A stretch of DNA of 64,000 nt from Carya illinoinensis (taxonomy: Eukaryota > Streptophyta > Magnoliopsida > Fagales > Juglandaceae). This document shows positions 11,225 through 22,317 of this stretch, piece after piece. The first letter of the stretch is position 1, and each line of letters begins with the position of its first letter. Under the pieces are notes generated by a model, which did not search any database, had not been told where the DNA came from, and worked only from the letters and a program-made list of their open reading frames with translations. The stretch lies in assembly GCF_018687715.1 (NCBI RefSeq), contig NC_056764.1, positions 3,846,501 through 3,910,500 on the forward strand, written 5' to 3'. Position numbers and translations under genes: made by a program.

Positions 11225-14200
11225 CTACTCCATCATGCCAGCTGAGGCTGCATCCTCATTGTCAGCATCTAATTCTTGCTCCACACCTTTGATCTGTAAA
11301 TACAGGAGATTTCCATGAGTGAAACAAACTATCTCATCTCATCTAATCATTATAATTTTTTCAAATTTCCATATAAAATATAATAAACAATTCAATATTT
11401 TCAAATTTTAAAACAAAATTAATATTAAAAAATTATATTATAACAATATTTTATTTAACTTTCAACAAAATATCTTATCTCATCTGAACTATGTAACCAA
11501 ATGAAGCTTAAATCTAGCTTGTTGGTACAAAGAAAATTTGGCCTGCACGTGGCCATAACTTGGCATGTGAAAATAAATTGTCAAAGTAAAAAATGAAATA
11601 TCAAAAGTGGTAAATCACAAACACTGACCGTGTGTTTGAAAACTAATGAATCTACCATGTAATATGACTAGCAAACTAGCGAGTGCACAAGAGAATAGAT
11701 AAAGTCGTACACACACACACATTCATACCCTTTCCCTCCCTCTCTCTCTAAAGAGAAACATAACCACTACTGTCAGTGGCTAAACAAAATGGAAGGTGTC
11801 AGACAGCCATTATAGACATAAACTTTGCAACTACCAGAACAAGAGGGATGGAGACCAGTTGTGGATGGACTCGGTTTTGATTCTATTGAACTTCAGTCAG
11901 CATCTTGGTTAGAAAGAGCTTTTGAAGAAGATGAGGTATTTGAAGTTATTAGAAAAATGGGGAAAGATAAAACACCAGGACCGGATGGCTTTTCCATGGG
12001 ATTCTTTCAAACATGCTTGGAGGTTGTGAAAGAGGACATCATGAATGTTTTTAAGGAATTTTTCTCCACGGGGAAATTTAAGAAAAGTCTGAATTCTGCG
12101 TTCATTACTCTTATTCCAACGAAATCTGGGGCTTTGGAAATGAAAGATTTTAGACCCATTAGTCTCATTAATGGGATTTACAAAATCTTGTCTAAGGTAC
12201 TAGCTAATAGACTAGGGGAAGTCTTAAGCAAGATAATTTCAAAACCCCAAAATGCCTTTGTAAGGGGCCGACAAATTCTGGACTCCGTGTTAATTGCTAA
12301 TGAATGCCTGGATAGTAAAATGAAATTTGGTACGACCAGGATTATTTGCAAGCTAGATATGGAAAACGCCTATGATCATGTTAATTGGTACTTCCTCCTG
12401 CATTTGTTGCGGAGATGTGGTTTTGGGGAGAAATGGTGTATGTGGATCAGATGGTGTATTTCAATGGCAAAATTCTCAATTTTGATCAATGGCAGCTAGA
12501 AGGTTTATTCGATAGTTCCCGAGGTTTACAACAAGGAGATCCTTTGTCCCCACTTCTCTTTGTTATCATCATGGAGGCCCTAAGTAGGATGTTAATGGCT
12601 CTGGTGACTAATGGCTTTATAACTGGTTTTCCGGTGGGTGATGTGAACAATGACCTTATCTCTATTTCTCACTTGTTTTTTACAGATGACACGTTAATTT
12701 TCTGCGATGCAGAGAATGAACATCTTAGGGCGTTGAATGTCTTTTATGCTTCGAAGCTACTTCAGGTCTGATAGTGAATTTTGATAAATCAGAATTAGTA
12801 CCAGTCAGGAGAGTCAGTGATACTCAGCAGTTGGCTAACACACTTGGTTGTAAGGTTGCTTCTCTCCCCATGACTTATCTGGGATTACAGTTGGGAGCTA
12901 CCTCACGATTCTTACCCATTTGGGACTCAGTCATTGAGAAAGTAGAAAGAAGACTGGCAGGGTGGAAGATACTATATTTGTCGAAAAGCGGTCGTGTGAC
13001 TCTAATTAAAGTACTCTCTCCAACTTACCAACCTATTTTGTCTTTATTCCCTATTCCAGCGTGTGTGGCGGCACGCATTCAAAAACTTTATAAAGACTTC
13101 TTATAGAGTAGGATGGGGGAGGAATTTAAGTTCCACCTAGTCAGGTGGGATAAGGTGTGCAGAGCACTTCAATCAGGTGGATTGGGGATAAAAAATTTAA
13201 GAACGTTTAACCGAGCACTTCTTGGAAAATGGCTTTGGAGATACAATATGGAACCACAAGCACTATGGAAACTAGTAGTTGATTGCAAGCATGGCAGAAC
13301 ATGGGGGGGTGGTGTACTAAAGAGGGGACTGAGCCTCATTGGGTGAGACTTTGGAAACACATCAGACAAGGATGGAGAGTGTTTGCTAATCATACTAAAT
13401 TCCTGGTGGGGGATGGGACTTGTATAAAATTCTGGAGGGACATCCGGTGTGGGGAGGAGGCATTGAAGGAGGCTTTTCCAGCTGTGTTCCAAGTGGCTTG
13501 TTAACCAAATGCTTCGGTGGCGGACTTTTTAATTCGGTCAGGGGAATAAATCCATTGGAACATTATTTTTAGTAGAGCAGCCCAAGATTGAGAAGTTGAT
13601 TGTTTTGAGGCTTTTTTCAGCCTACTTTACTCTTGGAAACTGAATGGTTTGCGGGAAGATAAATTGTGGCGGACACCTGCGGGTAAAGGAATTTTCTCGG
13701 TAAGCTCTTTCTACAAGATTCTTATAGCTACACCAAACTCTCACTTCCTTTGGAAAAAATTATGGAGGAATAAGGCGCCTCCCAAAGCACTTTTTTTCTT
13801 CTAGATGGCAGCCTTGGGTAAGATTCTGACTACCGACAACCTTCGGAAGCATCGAATAATTATTGCGGACTGGTGTTGTATGTGTAAGAAAGCCAGTGAG
13901 TCAGTGGAACATCTATTGTTACATTGTGAGACAGCTAGAACTTTGTTGTGTGAAGTGTTCTCAGTAGAATTGGGTTAAACTGGGTGATGCCTGTTATGGT
14001 AGTTGACGTTTTGGCTTGTTGGGGGATATTGGGAGGACTCCCACAGATTAAAGCAATGCGGAAGATGGTTTCTATCTGTATCATGTGGTGCATTTGGCGG
14101 GAGCACAATGAAAGGACCTTCGAAGATAAGGAGAGGACACTAGAGGAGCTTTGCTCCCTTTTTTTCACTACTTTACTTCTTTGGGCAATTACGTTAGACT

Positions 14201-16986
14201 TTAATGGCCAAAATGTACACGATTTTCTTCTTTCTTCTTTAGCGAACTAGATAGGTCTTATCTCTTGTATTACATCTTGTATACTTGGGCTTTGCCTATT
14301 CTTATTAATATTACCATTTACCTATCAAAAAAAAAAAAAAAACTTTGCAACTACCAACAATTATATTTTGATTGGCACAGGGTGTCCAGGAACAGCGTCT
14401 CGACTAATCTCAGTGGTGCACGGGCAACTACCAACAATTATAGACTTTAACAATTAAAAAAAAAAATAGACTTATAAACTTAGCGCCAACCAAATAATTG
14501 TCAATCAATACCTCAGGAACATAATGCATCAGCATGTTCTCAATGCCAGATTTCAGTGTTACTGACGAGCTTGGGCAGCCACTACAAGCTCCTTGCATTC
14601 TCAATTTAACAATTCCAGATTCTCTGGAGAAATCAAAATAAAAAAGCTTCAATTAATTTTTATGGGATAAAGACATATAAAATTCTACATATTGAATTCC
14701 TTATTTTTATGTGACGGAAATGTACATACTAATTCCTAAAGTGTTCAAGAGATACTTCGAGCTAAATGAAGGAAAACCTACGGATCAAATCCACAGTACT
14801 CGATGTCCCCGCCATCATCTTGCACTGCTGGTCGGATACGGGTCTCCAGCAGTTCCTTGATCATTGCTACAGTTTCGGAATCATCCTGCATGGGCAAACA
14901 AAGATGCTCAGAACTAGGAAATCATGCACCATAAAACTAATTGGGTATAATCATAGAAGTTTAAACAAAAAATATATGTGCTATTTTATTGAAAGCAACT
15001 CAGATATTCAAGTTAATGCACAAGAAAATACCAAAACCTGACGTTTCAAAAACCGAAAAAGTCTTTACCAAGATATAGAGGTAACATATTAGAATGTATC
15101 ACATATCTTTTGCAATAAATAATCATAAGTTCTATATAGTCTGTATCTGACACTTCCCCCTCTCTCTCATTTAACCCCTTGATATAACTAAGACCTGTGT
15201 GGCCTAAAACAAATGAAATGTCGGAATTCTAGAGTAGAGGTTGAAGATACTTTTTCAGCAAGTTCAGCAATTACAAGACACTGGCATTTGGCAATGGTGT
15301 CAGCAGAGGGTTTTGTTTTCTGCCAGTAAAGTATTTGTTAACGCATAAGTCCAAATGGAATTGGTGTCAGATACCCTAGAGCTCCAAGTGACCTGAGTTC
15401 TGAGGTCAGTTGGGAGTTCTTTATCAAACAATGCTTGCCTGAGGATTCACAAATCTATATCCTAGTATCTCAGGATACTTTCAGGAGAAGATCTAATGTT
15501 GCACTATTTAATACCAAACCCAATGCTAATACAGAACATAATCTAATCTTAGAATTTAAGACTGAATAAAATAGCATAAAGAGCAAGCATAGCATGATTC
15601 TACAAACTTTCATAGATATAAGATCAAGAAAAAGAGTAATACCTCGTGAATGGCAGTGTCCATAGCTGCTGCAGCTTTTGAGTCTAGAAACAGTGGCTGC
15701 CCAGAAGAATAGAAATCCATTATTGCAGCAAAGATTTCCGGCTTTAGGAATTCCCAAGAAGCATCTTCAAACTTTGTCACAGTAACGAAATCAGATCCAA
15801 AGAAAACTCGAGTAATACCTGCATTAATAGGAAAGACACCCAGTGTTTAGTGCCACTTGTTGGTAGCCAACCAAATCAATACCATTACAGCCAAATACAT
15901 AATGGGAAACCTACCCTAGCTGCTTTTATCAATTCAACTCAATTTCAGTAATATGAATCACGAAATTTGGCCAGAAATTTTTTTTTTTTTGATAAGTAAT
16001 ATGATATTTCATTGATAAAAATTTGGCCAGAAATTGCAGGGAAAAAACAACAAAAAATCCACCAAACCAATATTACATGATTTATATAGCGGTGAAAACC
16101 CCAAAGGGATGGCCCAAGTGGTGAAGGCCTTGGTCTTAGGTCTCACTCACTTCAAGGTCCAACATCTTATAGGTGCAAACAATCATTTAGGACCACACCT
16201 AGATGAAAACCCAGTGATTTAACCAGTTCTGTGTAGGAAACTTCCGAAAGTGCGGTGCACTAGACGGCAGTTTACTCTTGAGGGGTCAGTCCAAAGGCCT
16301 TGTCTTTTAGAGGTTCCAATCTCAAAATAATATATATATATATATATATATATAGCGTTGAACATTCAAAATTCATAGTTAAACTTTACAATTTAGCTGA
16401 CAAAATATTTCACGCTGATAAACAAAAGCAAAAATAAGCTCACCATCGATTCCAAAAAGCGCTTTTGCCAGCGATGAGTTCATGGCCGCCCGCGGATTGG
16501 GAAAGTCGGCGCTCCCAATTTCCATAACCGGTTTCCCAGGATAGAACATCAGAGAGGAAGGATTGGGCGTGGACTGCGTTTGTATAAACATGGTCCTCGT
16601 CTGCCCTGTGCAAATATTTATCAAACCCTTAACAACTAATAATAACAATAAATCCCAAACGGGAAAACAAGAGTTTCCTCTAAAAAATAAAATTAAAACA
16701 ATTGAAACAATTGGTTAAACAAAACTAAGGAACCTCCAGATGGGCCGGTCCATTTCCGGGAGTGTAAAGAAGGAATAGGGGAATATTTCAAAGTTCCAAT
16801 ATTGGAAAAACGGGAAGCGGTTTCGCTGTCGAAATACGAAGTCGCCGCGGCTGAAGAAGAAGTGGCAGCGTGGATGAGACGGCGATGTATTAATCGTAAG
16901 CTATTTTGATTGCAAGTATTCAGTAGTTCTTGTGGAGAAGAATTGGAAAGGGCTCGTCCTATCCATCTTCCAAATTCCCTCATCAT
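11225..16986 (-). CDS. NFU4/NFU5: NifU-like Fe-S scaffold protein, mitochondrial (NFU4/NFU5 type)
   Basis: Six exons on the minus strand: 16986-16734, 16605-16444, 15818-15643, 14885-14782, 14623-14512, 11293-11225. They total 876 nt and join in phase into 291 residues; every intron is GT-AG. Residues 1 to about 80 are Arg/Ser-rich and acid-poor, fitting a mitochondrial presequence. About 88-180 is the Nfu N-terminal domain ([16 protein letters not shown]). About 197-270 is the NifU C-terminal domain with the cluster-binding Cys245-x2-Cys248 (GACSGCPSS). Family members receive or transfer [4Fe-4S] clusters to mitochondrial apoproteins. The Met at 16986 is chosen because codons upstream look like 5' UTR; its neighbour Met2 is an alternative. 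Intron 5 (3.2 kb) holds a LINE at 11837-14340 and intron 2 a 39-bp retroposon tail. Whether NFU4 or NFU5 is the closer orthologue cannot be decided. Confidence 0.93.
11330..11515. repeat. MITE-like AT-rich repeat in NFU intron 5
   Basis: Starts AACTATCTCATCTCATCTAATCATTATAA and ends TATCTCATCTGAACTATGTAACCAAAT, so its ends form a degenerate inverted repeat. Related copies lie at 26.48 and 52.55 kb. Target duplication not resolved. Confidence 0.5.
11837..14250 (+). pseudogene. LINE reverse transcriptase and zf-RVT region (broken)
   Basis: Read through several frames: a [16 protein letters not shown] block (about 11960), [15 protein letters not shown] (about 12150), [13 protein letters not shown] (about 12350), [12 protein letters not shown] (about 12525) and [12 protein letters not shown]. 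The last shows the FADD-type catalytic site as TDD, with Thr for Ala (about 12676). Then come the thumb/connection region, a zf-RVT Cys-rich block (WCCMC...HLLLHC, about 13870-13926) and a C-terminal tail ending FLLSSLAN. Frameshifts (near 12500, 12770, 13105, 13330) and stops (for example 13804) inactivate it. These are plant L1-clade hallmarks. It is not related to the host gene. Confidence 0.9.
11837..14340 (+). mobile_element. 5'-truncated L1-type LINE with 16-bp target duplication
   Basis: The target duplication AACTTTGCAACTACCA is perfect (11821-11836 and 14341-14356). The element ends in an A run of about 14 after ATTTACCTATC. It starts inside the reverse-transcriptase ORF, so it is strongly 5'-truncated. 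It sits in the last intron of the NFU gene, antisense to it. Confidence 0.96.
15963..16035 (-). mobile_element. 39-bp LINE/SINE tail insertion with 17-bp duplication
   Basis: AAATTTGGCCAGAAATT occurs at 15963-15979 and 16019-16035. The 39 bp between (15980-16018) read on the minus strand as a short AT-rich tail ...ATTACTTATC followed by poly-A. That is a near-complete 5' truncation of a retroposon. It lies in NFU intron 2. Confidence 0.85.
16329..16354. repeat. (TA)n microsatellite
   Basis: A run of about 13 TA dinucleotides in NFU intron 2, close to exon 2. Confidence 0.9.
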
Positions 16987-18377
16987 CCCTGCTTCAATTG
17001 CAATCCCAATCCCTAATTCCCAATTCTCCTCTCTCGTTTTTAACTTCTTGTTAAACAAAAATGATCTTTGCTGTGATCGGGAGCGTAAATCTTATATAAT
17101 TTTTTTTAAAAAGTAAATATTATATTTATATAAAAAAATAGATTTTTTAATAATAAATTTTATTTCTTTTAAAATAAATAATTATATAATTTTTATGTAC
17201 TTTACGATATTCAATATTAATGTTGTATTCATAATTGATAATATTTAATATTTTTCAAAATTTTGAATTAAATAAATTTTAAAATAAGAAATTAAATTTT
17301 AAATGCATTGAAATAATTTCTTCACAATATTACTACAATATATAAATAAAATAAATATTCAATTATTATACTAATAAATCAATCATTAAGTAGACCTAAT
17401 CGTGATTAAAAAAAAAGGTGACCTAGTCGTTACAACAACTTATATTTTCCGTAGGCTTCTGTACATTAGTTCCAGAATCTCGTACAGTCCACCGGAAGCG
17501 ACCCAATAAAGCGCCCAGGCCCACCCACATACCATTCGTAGTGATTCTACCTCCACACGCACCAAATCGCGTTACAAACAATAGCACGCGCTCACCTACC
17601 CAGACTATACAAGCACATGTGATTTTAAATTAAAAGTAAAAGTTAAATAAAATATAATTTTTAATAATTTTTATTATTTTATAATTTAAAAATTAAATTA
17701 TTTAATATATTTTATATAAAAATCTAAAAAAATTATAATAATAAAATAAAATAAGATAAAATGTTTTTTAAATCTGAAAAGGCCAAAAAGAAAATATTTT
17801 ACAGTAAAAATTTATATAAAATAATTTTTTGAATTAATATAATTTGATATAATTTATTATATTCTAAAATTATTTTGAACAATGTTAGACATTATATTTT
17901 TTTATCTTTTTAAAATTATTCTTCTTAAATTAATTAAATTCTTTTATTCATTATTTATATATTGAATATTTGATAAAAAAATATGATATATAGAAATTAT
18001 GTAAATAATAAAAAGTTTTGATTTTTTTTAATTATTTTTACTATAGAATTCATTTAATCCTACAAAATCAAATTATGAGAATGTTTTTGAAATTCCCTTG
18101 GATGCGACACAAACGTCAAACCCTATCCCCCCTCTCTCTTCCCGTCTTGCGTCCAGATCACTCTCCTTTATTCTCTTCCCCCCAACCCCCCAAAATTCCG
18201 AACCCAAACCTTGATCATTCTCATGAAGTTCAAACGCTCGGAAGGCCTTAGGGTTTCGCTCTCCGCCTCCGACCCAGACATCTTTTGATGTGTTCTTGAT
18301 CACCACCCAAACCCTAGATTTTTTTCTTGCTTTTTTTCTTCCTGTGGTTTTTTTTTTTTTTTTTTCAACTAAAGGCC
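16987..18377. promoter_or_regulatory. Divergent promoter region, NFU (-) / R3H gene (+)
   Basis: About 1.4 kb separates the two divergent start codons. The centre (17100-18060) is very AT-rich. It includes a MITE-like block (about 17620-17770) and a GC-richer island (17440-17620). The right end (18110-18377) is pyrimidine-rich, as plant 5' leaders often are. TATA-like strings abound, so no single promoter can be picked. Confidence 0.5.
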
Positions 18378-21300
18378 ATGGCGGGCTCTGTGGAGGATCT
18401 CGGAGCCCCGGAGTCATGGGAGGTGGCCGATTTGGACGAGTCCATGAATCGCCTGATGCTCTCCTCCAAGAAAGACTCCAAGCCGCTCAACGAGCTAAAC
18501 GATGACTCAGCTCCGGCTTTAGTTTCTTCATCGGCTTTGAATTTAGGTTTGGGCTCGACGGGTGGTGATGATTGTGAGAACGTGCCGGACGATGTTATGG
18601 ATCAGGTTGATCAGTTCCTTCGCGAAGCGTTACAGAATCCTCGTGAGCGCTTATCAAGTAAGCCATATGTCGGTTTTCGTTTTCGTATCTGGATACGTAT
18701 CTGTATTTGTCCGCGTATGTAAATGTAGAGGTGTATGCGTATCTGTACGTAGAGTTTTGAAATTTCATTTATTGCAGTGATTCCAAATCAGGGCTTGGTT
18801 TGCTGGTCGGGAAGGTATGGCGTTATTCGCCATGAATATTATTTTGTGCTTACCTCTTGACTTTAATTCCTTTTTTGTTCTTCAATGTTAATCCTATAGT
18901 TAGCATAAAGTTAATCTCTGTTGTGTAAGTTGCAATTATGCTCGCTGACCGTTATGTTGGATTTATGTCATTTTTTATCCTCTTGTAGTGAGTTCATGGT
19001 TCACCTTAAGCATTTTGTATTAAACACGTCAGTGTGCTGACTCTGGCGACTAAGTACGCTGGGCAGTGGCTTTTTTTCTCAGTCGTGTATGGATTATGGC
19101 CTGTTGATTGGTTGATTCTGGTTATTGTGGTCTTCTAAAGTAGTTTCCACGAAAAACAATTTGTGGCATTCTAATGGTCTCTTCATTTTTTACGAAAATG
19201 CGAATGAGAGGGATATCAGTTGAAGATAGGGAGTAACTTGGGGATTTTTAGTTGTAATTTTATAGGTTGCTCGAATAGGATCATTATGCTTCAATCAGTT
19301 TGTGATGTAAGGTTAGAATGTCATGATGCTTGGTTCAGGAAGAGTTAAGTAGTTGGGTAAGGAAATATCATCATCATCGTTGGTGCTTTCATTTTATGTG
19401 GTGTGTTTGAACAGCTGCATGTCAATGTTTGGAGCTGCATGTCAATGTTTGGCCTTTTCAGTATTCAAGAGTGATTTTCTATGCCTCAGAATTCTTTTTG
19501 TTTTGCCTTTTGTACACTAATGAAGATTTGTAATATGTTTCCTCCAGTTTTACGGATGGAGCAGGATGTTGAGAAGTTTATTCGCGATCCTACTCAACAA
19601 CAGCTGGAGTTCCAACAGCTGCCTACATCCTATTTACGATTGGCTGCACACCGGGTGGCACAGCATTACTCACTGCAGTCAATGGTTTTATTGGACAATA
19701 GTTTGCCTGATGGTTCTGGCTCCAGAATTATTGTTCGCAAAACTTCTGAGTGCCGGCTTCCTCTGATTCGCCTTGCAGACATCCCTGTAAATTTACCATC
19801 AGAAGAGAGTAGTGTCATTAAGGTTGCAATCAAGCAGAGGCCACAGAAACGGTCGCAGCTTGTCAACAGTGGAAGTTCAAATTCTTTAAAAACAGGCAAT
19901 TCCAAAAGTGTAGAGGAAAGAAAAGAGGAGTATAACAAAGCTCGTGCTAGAATATTTAACTCAAGTATTAATATTGGCGGTGGTGTGGGTGGGAAATCAG
20001 AAAGTGAGCAAAGGCTGCAGGATCATCCCCTGTACTGTTCCTTGGGGATTTCAAAGATTGAAGAGAAATCTGTTCCCAACATTACTGATGTAAATTCTGG
20101 TATAGGTCTGATCGATTCTTCAACGAGTAGCAGTAGATCAGCTAGAAGTAGAACAGAGGAGCCAATTGGTAGGAACAAACCAAATAGTAGGGTGGCTATT
20201 TTTAGGGACCGTGAAGTTGATCGCAAGGATCCTGATTATGACAGGAGCTATGACAGGTATGCCACTCTTCATTTAACTGTTCAAGAGTCTAAGATCTACA
20301 TCCTATCCATTATACACTATTCTTGTGCATAATATAAACTCGCTTAGCTGAAAAGTTTTTCTGTTGGCAAACCCAAATGTTTCTGTGTAACTTTTTTTTC
20401 TTCAGGTATGTGCAAAGATTTGATCCTGGGTTTGGGTTCAATGGGGGACCGTATACCATGCAGCCTATGTACAGCCCTGCACTGAATTACAATACTGAAT
20501 TTCCACAACTTGGGTCTACCCATAGGCCTCAGATTTCTCCTGAGCACCAACATCATCCGCTTCCTCAACACCTGCCTGGGCAATGGGGTGCACCACCAAC
20601 ACCTACAGGGATTGGGTATGGTCATCCAGAGACCATGATGACATCATTCAATCCTAATCATGTTGGTGCCCGCTCTACATCTGCCATATACCTGCATTCC
20701 TCTCAGTATCCTTGTCAGCATCTGGGGATGCCTTTCATTCATCCTCATGAACAAGTTCACCAATCTTTTTCACAGGTATGATGCCTTCGGGGTTCACCTT
20801 TGCTTCTTTTAATAAAATAGAAATATTGATTTTATCTCAAACTGAAGGAGGTACTCTTTTCAGTTTGCTACCATAGAGATGCCCTGCCTCAAGGGCATTG
20901 GGCACTCTCCCATATCTTTTTGTAGGTAGCTTTTCTTTTGGTTTCTATTGTTTGAAGTCAAAATTCCAATTACCTATAAAATAAAGGCGAAAATTGAATA
21001 ATAATGACTTGGTTACAAGACCATCCCTACTCCCTCCCCCCTTTCTACAGGAAAAGCCTCCTTTTCAGACACATAAATAGCACTGATAATTAATCACGAT
21101 GACAATGATGGCAGACATATGTAACCCCTTCCTGCCAACTACCATCCTACAATCCATATTCCTTCTCACTAACCTCTACTGCATTTAGAATGGTGTTCAA
21201 AACTTGTACTTAGAACTACAAGAGAGAGCTTTATATGATGATGATGTTTCTTCCATTTTCAGAAGGGCATTTGTCATTTGACAAACCATCTAATAGCAAA

Positions 21301-21659
21301 AATTTGTATATTTTGATACACTAGTGTTTAGGAATAAGCTTATGCTTTAGATTCAGATAGGGTTCTCTTTATTGCACCATCAGTCCTTTATCACAAACCT
21401 TTCTCCCTCATTGTTATTTTAACCATCCAATTTTAGCCGCATAGGCAATTGCCCTTTTCTTCTCTGGCAGATTTAATCTTTGTTTCTTTCTTCTGTGGAG
21501 GCTACAGTTGGCAGACATTTGGTTTATAATATGTTAGTTTCTCTGATAACAGCATTGGATTTATTTACCTATAAAAAAAAAAAAAAAAAAAACAGCATTG
21601 GATTTATTTTACCTACCAAAAACTGGCTTATAAATGGAGTATCTGGAGCTGTCATTCAC

Positions 21660-21721
<62 letters not shown>

Positions 21722-22317
21722 GTAGTACAAATAAAATGGGTCTTGATGATGAAGGTAAACTACATTTTCGTCTTCCCAACATTTATATTTCTATTTGGTC
21801 CCCAATGTTTTTATGCAATGATATTACATTTTAATTTTTCAGCATTGTTTCAAATTTACCCTTCAATCCAAATTGGTTAAAACAGTGGAGCTAGACCCTT
21901 GCAAGACATGTGACTAAAATCAATGATATGCTTTTCATGTTGCATATGTAAATGTGTCTGCGTGTGCATTCATGTGTGCATCTATTAAATTTCTGTGTGT
22001 ATCTTTTGAATGTAAATGCAAAAATGTTAAATCACAGTACTTAAAATAGGAGGGTAACACTGTTGTGATGTGAAGAATAAACATCAAATAGAATGATGAA
22101 GGTTGGAGGACCAGAAGTATACATCACCCTATTTCTTTTAGAAGGTCCGAGGGCCTTCTTTTTCTCATATCTGATGTCTCATGAATTTTGGTGGTCTTGC
22201 TCTGTTCCCATTTTCTATTTGGACTTTGAATCACTCTATTAACTGTTCTTTGCTTGCTTGGTGTAGTCTCATCAACAGCAACCTGATGCGAATTTTGGAT
22301 TAGCCCGGCCCCGATGA
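18378..22317 (+). CDS. R3H and SUZ domain protein
   Basis: Four exons: 18378-18657, 19548-20256, 20406-20775, 22267-22317. They total 1,410 nt, giving 469 residues, all phases consistent and all introns GT-AG. Residues about 95-160 form an R3H single-stranded nucleic-acid-binding domain with the signature R124-x3-H128 (in SYLRLAAHRVAQHY). About 165-232 is a SUZ-type RNA-binding segment ending VEERKEEYNKARARIF. The C-terminal half is low-complexity, rich in Pro, Gln, His and Tyr (FPQLGSTHRPQISPEHQHHP). Related plant and animal proteins (ARPP21/R3HDM-like) are thought to bind RNA; the exact role is unknown. The start ATG has a GCCATGG context, preceded by a T16 run. Intron 3 (1.5 kb) carries a long (CT)n tract. 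The last exon encodes 16 residues. Confidence 0.93.
21548..21616. repeat. Duplicated 24-bp segment around a poly-A run
   Basis: ACAGCATTGGATTTATTT(T)ACCTA occurs at about 21549-21571 and 21592-21615, separated by T plus A20. Either a retroposon reduced to its poly-A tail or slippage. It lies in R3H intron 3. Confidence 0.75.
21660..21720. repeat. (CT)n microsatellite, about 30 units
   Basis: An almost pure CT tract of 60 bases in intron 3 of the R3H gene. The Leu/Ser repeat ORFs over it are artefacts. Confidence 0.97.

Noticed and set aside
16987..17058. Upstream Met for the NFU protein (24 more residues)
   Set aside because: The extension (FNKKLKTREENWELG...) is Glu-rich and unlike a mitochondrial presequence. 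The Met at 16986 starts a better one.
18775..18815. Possible extra exon between R3H exons 1 and 2
   Set aside because: It is flanked by AG and GT, but exon 1 joins the exon at 19548 in phase and gives the conserved ILRMEQD sequence directly.
21480..21834. ORFs with long Ser-Leu repeats
   Set aside because: Translation of the (CT)n microsatellite in R3H intron 3. The same applies to 24785-25280 and 51383-51747 over CT/GA tracts.
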